A stretch of 64,000 nucleotides of DNA, from the NCBI RefSeq assembly GCF_025574465.1, contig NZ_JAOBPP010000020.1, forward strand, positions 414,549 to 478,548. The letters are read 5' to 3'. Every line of letters begins with the position of its first letter. The first letter of the stretch is position 1. The notes under the pieces were generated by a model that worked only from the letters and a program-made list of their open reading frames with translations, was not told the origin of the DNA and did no database searches. The position numbers and the translations under genes are program-made. Source of the DNA: Kordiimonas aestuarii (lineage in GTDB: Bacteria; Pseudomonadota; Alphaproteobacteria; Sphingomonadales; Kordiimonadaceae). Of the stretch, positions 57,879-64,000 are shown in pieces.

Positions 57879-58694
57879 TCACTGCGCTGCCTTTTCCTCG
57901 ATTTTTGCTTGATTCCACAATGTGTCCATCTCCTCAAGAGACGACTGTGATGGCGTTCTGCCTTGTTGTGCCAAAAGTGCTTCTATTCGATGGAAACGAC
58001 GTTCGAACTTGGCATTTGTGCCACGAAGCGCTTCCTCAGGGTCTATGGCGAGATGCCGCGCCAAGTTTGCCATCACAAATAGCAGATCCCCAACTTCTTC
58101 CTTGATGTGTGCGACGTCAGTATTATTTTGCGCAGCTTCAACGAGTTCACGTGCTTCTTCTTGCAATTTGTCGAGCACGTCGGAGGTCTGAGGCCAGTCA
58201 AAACCGACCCGCGCGGCGCGCTTTTGAAGCTTCATAGCGCGGAGAAGGGCGGGTAAGCTGATTGAGACGCCGTCAAGAGCGGAGGCTGTCTGGCCTTGTT
58301 CCTTAGCCTTAAGAGCTCGCTCTTTTGCTTTCTGTATTTCCCAGGCACTGGTTTGGGCGTCGGCAGTTGCGATATCCGCTTTCCCGAAAACATGAGGGTG
58401 TCTGCGGACCATTTTTTCGCTAACGCCCTGAACGACGTCGGCAAAGGTAAAGTGACCGGCTTCCTCAGCCATTTGTGAATGAAACACTGCTTGAAACAGC
58501 AGATCACCCAATTCATCCTTCAGGGCGTCCATGTCGTTTGCGCGGATGGCTTCGTCCACTTCATAAGCTTCTTCAATTGTGTAGGGAGCAATTGTTTTGA
58601 AAGTTTGCTCCACATCCCACGGGCAGCCGCCATCAGGATCACGCAGGCGCCTCATGATATCAAGTAGGCCTGCCATCGAATATGTATCTGACAT
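57879..58694 (-). CDS. mazG: Nucleoside triphosphate pyrophosphohydrolase MazG
   Basis: Hydrolyses NTPs and dNTPs to monophosphates. The 271-residue product has two MazG domains. The first (residues 1-105) has GGCPWDVEQTFKTI, YTIEEAYEVDEAI and KDELGDLLFQAVFHSQMA; the second (about 155-235) has KLQKRAARVGFDWP and KEEVGDLLFVMANLARHL. The EExxE and ExxD metal ligands are present in both. It converges on hflX. Confidence 0.97.
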   Translation of the reverse strand: MSDTYSMAGLLDIMRRLRDPDGGCPWDVEQTFKTIAPYTIEEAYEVDEAIRANDMDALKDELGDLLFQAVFHSQMAEEAGHFTFADVVQGVSEKMVRRHPHVFGKADIATADAQTSAWEIQKAKERALKAKEQGQTASALDGVSISLPALLRAMKLQKRAARVGFDWPQTSDVLDKLQEEARELVEAAQNNTDVAHIKEEVGDLLFVMANLARHLAIDPEEALRGTNAKFERRFHRIEALLAQQGRTPSQSSLEEMDTLWNQAKIEEKAAQ

Positions 58695-58792
58695 TAAGTT
58701 TCTCAGTAAAATTGTTGAATCAAAGGACAGCTTCGTGCCTTAAAGATATCAGGTCAAGTCATGCCGAGATGATATGGAACAAAGGAACCGTG

Positions 58793-59743
58793 ATGCACAT
58801 AAGCAAGATATTAACGGTAGTATTCTTTATATATGCTTTGGCGGGCTCGCCAACAATTGCGGAGTCTGTGCCGCTACCAGGAGATATTAATACACGGTAT
58901 TATATAGAGGTTCCGAAAGGCCACCTGAAGGAGTTCTTTCGCTTTCACCCTCTGCGGATTCCGTTGGTGAGCCATCATCGTGGCGGCCCGGTTGCCGGAT
59001 ATCCTGAAAACGCGATTGAAACGATGGATAATGCGCTTCGACACGGCTTTGGTTTGATGGAAGTAGATATTGCAGAACTTAAGGATGGCTCTCTCATTCT
59101 TATGCACGATGATACGCTTGACCGAACGACGACAGGTACAGGCAATGTCTCGGATATGAGCATGCAAGATGTTGAAAAGCTTTACCTTGAGGACAATGAC
59201 GGCAAACAGACCATCTTCCGCGTGCCAAGCTTGGAATCAGCCTTGGAGTGGGCGAAGGGGAGGGCTATCCTCACACTCGATATCAAGCGCGGCACAGATT
59301 TCAGGAAGGTCGCGAAGGCGGTTGAAGATGCTGCGGCGGAAGATTATGCCGTTGCTATTACATACTCTCTCAAACAGGCCGTTGCCTTTCATAAGATTGC
59401 ACCGGCGATGATGCTTACTGTTTCTATGTATGATCAGCAGGATGTCGCAGATGTTGCAGCGAGTGGTATCGATCCCCGGTTCATCATTGCCTGGACTGGA
59501 ACACAGATGCAGCCACCGGCGTTTTATCGACATATCCACGAACAAGGCTGGCGCGCTATTACGGGTACCTTTTCTCTCGACAAGCAGCTCGCAGAGACAG
59601 GAGAAAATGCAGAATATCTGAACGTCTTGGAGGCGGGAGTGGACATTATAGCAACAGATCGTTTCTGGGCTGTACAGCACCAGATACGCAATCCCAATCT
59701 TTTTTATTATGTACGCCGCTCGCCAGTTGCGGCACGTCACTAG
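58793..59743 (+). CDS. Secreted glycerophosphodiester phosphodiesterase family protein
   Basis: Probable periplasmic GDPD cutting glycerophosphodiesters to glycerol 3-phosphate and an alcohol. The 316-residue product has a signal peptide (about residues 1-24, ending TIAES). The TIM barrel has SHHRGGPVAGYPENAIETM (catalytic His and Arg, about 62-80), VDIAELKDGSLILMHDDTLDR (metal Glu/Asp and second His) and LTLDIKRG near residue 165. The family's usual PENT becomes PENA. GGAA sits before the ATG at 58793; the longer frame into mazG is rejected. A PAP2 gene follows after 21 bases. Confidence 0.88.
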   Translation: MHISKILTVVFFIYALAGSPTIAESVPLPGDINTRYYIEVPKGHLKEFFRFHPLRIPLVSHHRGGPVAGYPENAIETMDNALRHGFGLMEVDIAELKDGSLILMHDDTLDRTTTGTGNVSDMSMQDVEKLYLEDNDGKQTIFRVPSLESALEWAKGRAILTLDIKRGTDFRKVAKAVEDAAAEDYAVAITYSLKQAVAFHKIAPAMMLTVSMYDQQDVADVAASGIDPRFIIAWTGTQMQPPAFYRHIHEQGWRAITGTFSLDKQLAETGENAEYLNVLEAGVDIIATDRFWAVQHQIRNPNLFYYVRRSPVAARH

Positions 59744-59764
59744 CGGCAACAGAAGGCAATGGCA

Positions 59765-60412
59765 ATGAACAAGCGTATAGTCAGCTTAATCAGTCCATTA
59801 ATGCTGGGTGCTGCTTTTGTGGCCTGGGCATGGTTGACATTTTCGGGCTTTTTAACGGGGTTTGACCAATGGGGACTGGAGCTGTTTCGTGACACGAACG
59901 GGGTTCCTGTCGGGGCAGGTATCACCCAAAGCCTTGTTGTTATGGTGACTCATTTGGGTGACACAATTACTTTGCTAGTGCTGTCGTTGCTTGCAATTGG
60001 CTGGTTGATGCTGCGAAAGTATCGGCGCGAGGCCGTTACTGGTGCTGTTTCGATTGCGGGGTTATTTCTTTTAAACCCGGTGCTTAAAAACATGTTCGCC
60101 CGCGCGCGACCTGATATTTTTGAGCATGTTGTACACGCATCAACTAACAGTTTCCCGAGCGGACACGCCCTTCGTGCGGCGGGCATCTATTTTTTAATAT
60201 ATTTCCTTTTAGTTAACCGGTTGCCGGTAAAAGTAGCACGAGCCATGTTCTGGGTGTTTGCTGCTGCTGCGATATCAACCGGTATCAGCCGAGTTTATCT
60301 TGGCGTGCATTGGCCCACGGACATAATTGCCAGTTGGCTTGTTGCTGCTACATGGGTCATTTACTGGCGCGAGAAACTGACATCTCCAGGTAGTGATACC
60401 AAGAAAGGGTGA
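59765..60412 (+). CDS. PAP2 superfamily membrane phosphatase
   Basis: Integral-membrane phosphatase likely acting on a lipid phosphate, such as phosphatidate or undecaprenyl diphosphate. The product is 215 residues and has about six hydrophobic segments. The three-part active site is complete: KNMFARARP (about residues 113-121), SFPSGHA (about 138-144) and SRVYLGVHWPTD (about 183-194). AAGG lies 8 bases before the ATG at 59765; an ATG two codons earlier is less well spaced. With the preceding GDPD it suggests phosphate-ester or phospholipid turnover at the envelope. Confidence 0.9.
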   Translation: MNKRIVSLISPLMLGAAFVAWAWLTFSGFLTGFDQWGLELFRDTNGVPVGAGITQSLVVMVTHLGDTITLLVLSLLAIGWLMLRKYRREAVTGAVSIAGLFLLNPVLKNMFARARPDIFEHVVHASTNSFPSGHALRAAGIYFLIYFLLVNRLPVKVARAMFWVFAAAAISTGISRVYLGVHWPTDIIASWLVAATWVIYWREKLTSPGSDTKKG

Positions 60413-60557
60413 GCATTACATTGCCTTTCAACCAGCAACCGGCTAATGATCATATGACAAATATGTTAAGTGGCGCTTGGGGAAGTGCCTCTGGTTATGA
60501 TGAAGTAATGAGGAACCGAGAGGTATCCTTGGGGCATAAAGAGGGGGGATGGGGCGC

Positions 60558-61454
60558 ATGAATGAAATAGCCATGTATGAGTTTGAGGCTAACAATGATC
60601 CCGATCATTTATATGAATTTCAACAACACGATTCACTGAACCGACACCGTCGCGACTTTACTGCCATCGTTCTGGCGGGAACACGGCGTGCGGACGATCC
60701 GGTGGCGGCGCTGATTGGCGGACAGTTCAAAGCACTGGTGCCAATTTGTGGAGAACCGATGGTCTCCCGGGTCGTAAAGGCGCTGGCCAAGTCCGGCTCG
60801 GTGAAACGAATAGTTGTGGTTTTTGACGAACCGGAGCTTCTTTTTGACGCCTGCCCTGCTTTGCAAGCCGAAGCCGGGGAGGTTGTTATAGAGGTCCTAC
60901 CCTGCGCAGAGACAATTTGCTGCAGCGTGGCCTCAACTATTGAAGCAGCTAAAGCCGAATGGCCCTATCTGGTGACAACCGCTGACCATGCTCTGCTGAC
61001 GCCTACCATGGTCGATAAGTTTTGTAGTGATGCTCGCATGCAGACGGGGCTCGCTGTTGGCTTTGTTGAGCGGTCTTATCTTGAAGCAGCACATCCAGGA
61101 TCCAAACGGACCTATTTGCCTTTCAAGGAAACGCAGCTCTCAGGGGCCAACCTGTTTGCCTTTATGTCGGAGGAGGCTTTGCCTGTACTCGATTTTTGGC
61201 GTTCAATTGAGCAAAAACGTAAAAAGCCGTGGACACTGTTCAAAGCGTTTGGATATCGCAATCTATTCGGGCTGCTTTTTAAACGTTTCACTGTTGATCA
61301 AGCGTTTGAGCGGGCGTCAATTGTCTTGGGAGTTAATGCATCAGCTGTGCGGTTGCCATTTGCGGAGGCGGCCATCGACGTTGATACCGCCCTTGACTTT
61401 GAACAAGTGTCAAGAATTCTTGAATTACGTGAAACTGCAGTTTTGGCGTATTAG
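60558..61454 (+). CDS. NTP-transferase-fold protein (MobA/GT-A-like)
   Basis: Putative nucleotidyltransferase of 298 residues. The nucleotide-binding start is FTAIVLAGTRRADDPVAALIGGQFKALVPICGEPMVSRV (about residues 35-75), matching the LAGG...KxL...G.PM pattern. VTTADHALLTPTMVDKF near residue 140 resembles the metal-binding DxD-type position. A GANLF motif follows, and the C-terminal third is helical. The substrate (sugar phosphate, alditol phosphate or other) is unknown. The GGGGGG run at 60543-60548 favours the ATG at 60558 over 60549. It lies 145 bases after the PAP2 gene and may belong to the same unit. Confidence 0.8.
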   Translation: MNEIAMYEFEANNDPDHLYEFQQHDSLNRHRRDFTAIVLAGTRRADDPVAALIGGQFKALVPICGEPMVSRVVKALAKSGSVKRIVVVFDEPELLFDACPALQAEAGEVVIEVLPCAETICCSVASTIEAAKAEWPYLVTTADHALLTPTMVDKFCSDARMQTGLAVGFVERSYLEAAHPGSKRTYLPFKETQLSGANLFAFMSEEALPVLDFWRSIEQKRKKPWTLFKAFGYRNLFGLLFKRFTVDQAFERASIVLGVNASAVRLPFAEAAIDVDTALDFEQVSRILELRETAVLAY

Positions 61455-61465
61455 GAGTTCATCGC

Positions 61466-61729
61466 TCAACGTGAAGAGCGAATGCGGGTTTCGCATCGCG
61501 GGCACCGCAACTTACCTCGCTGGAGATCAATATAACGCTGTACGCCTAGTGGAAAAATTTGGCCACAGGCATTGCAGCGGCGCCGCTGTTTGGCCAGCAT
61601 CCTGATGCTAATCGCACCGATCGAGAGAGCTATCGCAATAGCGACTTCTACAGCTGGAAACGTAATAAGCAAAGCCGGTGCCACGAGTAGCGTGAGAAAG
61701 AAACACCAAAATTTGTCTGTTGCTGTCAT
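61466..61729 (-). CDS. Small membrane protein with a four-cysteine zinc ribbon
   Basis: Unrecognised 87-residue protein. The N-terminal half is hydrophobic with two predicted helices (about 8-24 and 27-45). The C-terminal half is basic and carries CNACGQ (about residue 52) and CPRCETR (about residue 76), a CxxC...CxxC arrangement typical of zinc ribbons. AAGG lies 9 bases before the ATG on the minus strand. It converges on the NTP-transferase-like gene with an 11-base gap. Function unknown; the Cys pattern and ribosome site argue that it is a real gene. Confidence 0.6.
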   Translation of the reverse strand: MTATDKFWCFFLTLLVAPALLITFPAVEVAIAIALSIGAISIRMLAKQRRRCNACGQIFPLGVQRYIDLQRGKLRCPRCETRIRSSR

Positions 61730-61875
61730 ATGCCGGAACCTTGCTAACCATCGCTGAATTATTCGGTTTGTTGATTATTGGTGTCGCATTAAAGCATGCA
61801 ACTTTCAATAAACCGTTAAAATTTTAGTAACCAGCCCATAGTTTGTGAGTTCGCTTTGGATTATTTCGCTATTGA

Positions 61876-61911
61876 TGAGCCTAAACGGCTCAGGAATAGA
61901 GATATTCCTAC
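61876..61911. other. Two tandem short hairpins
   Basis: TGAGCC-TAAAC-GGCTCA is followed immediately by GGAAT-AGAGAT-ATTCC. They lie in the 266-base gap between the beta-helix gene stop and the zinc-ribbon gene start, both on the minus strand. No T-run follows either. They could mark the 3' end of the beta-helix transcript or a leader structure of the zinc-ribbon gene; the rest of this gap shows nothing clear. Confidence 0.3.
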
Positions 61912-61995
61912 GCAGTTGGAGCTATACGGGAATGTATGGATTTAGCGTTGATAGGTTTTTATTCTGGAAAGGTTGCGCAATCTGTAGCTGTAATT

Positions 61996-63231
61996 TTAGT
62001 CCATGCGGGTGAGTGTCTGTTCGTCTCTCTCAATGTTTTGCAGGAATTGCTCTATTCTACATTGTGCGGGTTCAGCTATGGCACCAACCCACTTTTCCTG
62101 CGTTTTGCCGGTACAGAAGTCCTTGCCTGCGTAACCTTGGGCGGCGCGCATCAGTTCTTCTGGCTCAAGCGGTGCCAGATCAAAGGCATCGGCACCGGGG
62201 AAAAAATCATCAAGGTTATTTTCTACGATGTTGTTCACCTCGCGGAAACGCCCGTTGTCGCGGCCTTTGATCCTGCCCTCAATAATATTGTTGGCGAACA
62301 ACGCAAAACTACCCGAGAAACGAACGTCAACGCCCGCCGTGTTCAGAATTGTATTGTTTATGATTTTTGTATTAGCCGCATTATTCAGATAAATACCTAC
62401 ATCCGCAGGGCAATTCATTATGATGTTTGAGCTGATCAGACCTTTATAATGTTCAATCTTGCATGACCGGCCCTGACAAAACCGCGGATCTGATGTTCCG
62501 CCGCCGCCGAGCGATAAGCCTAGCCTTACACCACCATGGTGGCGCCATTCGCAAATGATCAAATTTCGCTCAAAAATGCCGTTGTCGGAGTTTCCTTTCA
62601 AGAAAGCAGCGTAGCTAATATAGTTTCCGCCAGCTTTCTGAAAATCGGCGAAAAAATTATGCCGAATTGTCCAAAAGCGCCCGCCAACGACGTCTATGGG
62701 CGTTACAGGATTTGAGGTGTTCCGAGGGCGCCGGTTATAAAAATAGTTATCCTCGATCAGCACATTGTCTGGGAAATACTGTTTTTCATCAATAATCTGG
62801 CCGTTGCCTTTGATTGCAGCATTGAAGTCGATAAACTTGTTATTACGGATGACGGTTCCATCTGCGGTACCTAAAACTTGAAACGCGTGCTCGCATTTGC
62901 TGTCACTCTCACACACACCAACAAACTTTATGCCTTCAATATGCCAGTTGCTTCCTATGATCTTAAAACCGATGGTGCTGGGCACCTCGATGGTTATTTC
63001 TCCCTCAGTTGAGGGCCGGATGGTAATGGGCTGATCCTCTGTCCCGGACTCTTGCAATAACACAGTTTTGGTCAGGCGGTATATTCCTGGATAAACCGCG
63101 AAAACGTCACCGGGCTTCGCACCTTCAACAAATTTGTTGAAATTATCGTCTGCAACAAGAATTTCGTCAGCATGGGCAGCAACTGACATCATAAGGTAAA
63201 AAAGAATCGCAAGCGAAAGTCTGCTGACCAT
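61996..63231 (-). CDS. Secreted right-handed parallel beta-helix protein (polysaccharide lyase-like)
   Basis: The 411-residue product has a signal peptide (about residues 1-22, ending AAHA). A beta-helix follows, seen as repeated short beta-turn units: the Asn-rich pattern appears in NNKFIDF, IEDNYFYN, IRHNFFADF, FERNLIICEW, SSNIIMN and INNTILN. PGDVFAVYPGIYRLTKTVLLQESGTEDQPITIRPST near the N-terminus resembles the opening coil of PL6-type alginate/chondroitin lyases. NNxN-like calcium/Arg/Lys catalytic residues of PL6 cannot be confirmed by eye. Paired Cys residues suggest disulfides outside the cytoplasm. Target polysaccharide unknown. Confidence 0.82.
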   Translation of the reverse strand: MVSRLSLAILFYLMMSVAAHADEILVADDNFNKFVEGAKPGDVFAVYPGIYRLTKTVLLQESGTEDQPITIRPSTEGEITIEVPSTIGFKIIGSNWHIEGIKFVGVCESDSKCEHAFQVLGTADGTVIRNNKFIDFNAAIKGNGQIIDEKQYFPDNVLIEDNYFYNRRPRNTSNPVTPIDVVGGRFWTIRHNFFADFQKAGGNYISYAAFLKGNSDNGIFERNLIICEWRHHGGVRLGLSLGGGGTSDPRFCQGRSCKIEHYKGLISSNIIMNCPADVGIYLNNAANTKIINNTILNTAGVDVRFSGSFALFANNIIEGRIKGRDNGRFREVNNIVENNLDDFFPGADAFDLAPLEPEELMRAAQGYAGKDFCTGKTQEKWVGAIAEPAQCRIEQFLQNIERDEQTLTRMD

Positions 63232-63327
63232 GGAGTTTACCTAACCTTTTGTGGTTTCAAATCCGTTCTTTGGGTGTGATGTGCAGTTTTAACGACCCAC
63301 TACTGCTACCTTAGCGCAGTTGGCCGC

Positions 63328-64000
63328 TTAGTTGAACTTTCTTTCCAGCCACAAAAAAAACGCTGATAATACAAACATCACCCACAACCATTTTGGGGCG
63401 AATAAATTTGAGCGATGGGATGCTTTTTCGCTAGGGTTTCGCGGAGCACTCAGACGAAATAAACTGGCTTGCTGCCGGTTCGACTGGTCAACAGCCTGCC
63501 AATCACTATCTGAATAGACATAAAAATAGTCTATGTCCCATATCCCATTGTCGGATGATCCGTTGCCGTCACCGGACAATTGAATTTGATGCCAACCTGT
63601 GTCCGTCGGCTCATATAATGCGCAATGCCTGTTGGAACCGAGCTGATCAGATGTGAGCGTCAGGCTGGTTCTGGCGGCCTCATCATTTGGTGCAGCTATA
63701 TGTACTATCGCTGCTTCCGATTTGAGTAATGCACAGATATTTAATCTGTCGAGCACCCGCGGTATCTCTCGTGTGCCTTGGGGAACCAGCCTTGGTATCG
63801 CTTCGTTTCGGGCAATGCCGCCCATAACCTGTGCCCAATAATGGGAGTAAGCTGGCGCATCGCCATTTGTTAGTAATGCATTGCTTTGCCTCAGTCGAGT
63901 GAGCGCTATCACGCCATTACCTTCACGCCGGGCAACGGTCAAGTGTGTACCCTCTGTCGAGGTAACCAGAGGGTATGTGCCGGGGCCAGAAATGGAAATG
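63328..64000 (-). CDS. C-terminal part of a membrane-anchored protein (runs off the right edge)
   Basis: The frame stays open to base 64000, so the N-terminal part lies outside the window and the TTG at 63942 is not the true start. About 223 residues are visible. The region ITRDxxA-type is absent; instead there is a mixed soluble part (YPLVTSTEGTHLTVARREG, then APNDEAARTSLTLTSDQLGSN) and a basic stretch. One C-terminal transmembrane helix, WLWVMFVLSAFFLWLERKF, ends the protein. This layout resembles the C-terminus of BatA/DUF4350-like proteins with an extracellular amidotransferase-like fold and a terminal anchor. That family guess is weak. It is 96 bases upstream of the beta-helix gene on the same strand. 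Confidence 0.6.
   Translation of the reverse strand, partial: ISISGPGTYPLVTSTEGTHLTVARREGNGVIALTRLRQSNALLTNGDAPAYSHYWAQVMGGIARNEAIPRLVPQGTREIPRVLDRLNICALLKSEAAIVHIAAPNDEAARTSLTLTSDQLGSNRHCALYEPTDTGWHQIQLSGDGNGSSDNGIWDIDYFYVYSDSDWQAVDQSNRQQASLFRLSAPRNPSEKASHRSNLFAPKWLWVMFVLSAFFLWLERKFN

Noticed and set aside
58682..58792. N-terminal extension of the GDPD gene
   Set aside because: It would overlap the start of mazG and would bury the signal peptide; the ATG at 58793 with an upstream purine tract is better.

Overview
The window is 64 kb of densely packed bacterial chromosome with almost entirely housekeeping content. It looks alphaproteobacterial. The evidence is the ntrB-ntrC-ntrY-ntrX-trkA-trkH-hfq-hflX-mazG run, a GTTC-N7-GTTC SOS box in front of lexA, a fused ispDF, a lipoylated pyruvate dehydrogenase E1-beta, and the order ppiD-trpE / trpG-trpD-trpC-moaC-moeA-lexA. 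A lineage near Kordiimonadales or Sphingomonadales is my best inference, because the lipid A genes expected beside fabZ are missing; sequence inspection alone does not prove it. I saw no rRNA, tRNA, CRISPR array, insertion sequence or prophage.

Region 1 (1-10.9 kb, + strand) is translation plus envelope: rpsB (5' end cut by the window), tsf, pyrH, frr, uppS, cdsA, dxr, rseP, bamA, skp, fabZ. The lpxD gene usually found between skp and fabZ, and the lpxA/lpxI/lpxB genes usually found between fabZ and gltA, are absent. A small two-helix membrane protein sits there instead.

Region 2 (10.9-27 kb, mostly - strand) holds gltA, gltX, lexA, moeA, moaC, trpC, trpD, trpG, then trpE and ppiD. comEC lies on the + strand beside lexA. 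A two-gene + strand cassette (divergent polysaccharide deacetylase and Gfo/Idh/MocA oxidoreductase) splits trpE from trpGDC.

Region 3 (27-42.5 kb, mostly + strand) is central carbon metabolism: tpiA, secG, pyrG, an exported protein of unknown function, an M20 peptidase (-), eno, ftsB, then the pyruvate dehydrogenase operon pdhA-pdhB-pdhC-lpdA with lipA and a RatA/Coq10 gene. Three little-known genes are embedded in this operon: a 62-residue membrane protein, a small cupin and a DUF4287/DUF5655-like protein. E1-beta and E2 both carry a lipoyl domain, and lipA, which makes the cofactor, is in the same run.

Region 4 (42.5-58.7 kb) has a tightly overlapping - strand chain (ispDF, pgpA, YeiH-type transporter, pncC/CinA). 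It is followed by + strand dusB-ntrBC-ntrYX (nitrogen and redox two-component systems), trkA-trkH (potassium uptake), hfq-hflX and the opposing mazG.

Region 5 (58.7-64 kb) is the most accessory-looking part: a glycerophosphodiester phosphodiesterase, a PAP2 phosphatase, an NTP-transferase-fold protein, a small membrane zinc-ribbon protein (-), a secreted parallel beta-helix protein (-) and the C-terminal part of a membrane-anchored protein running off the right edge.
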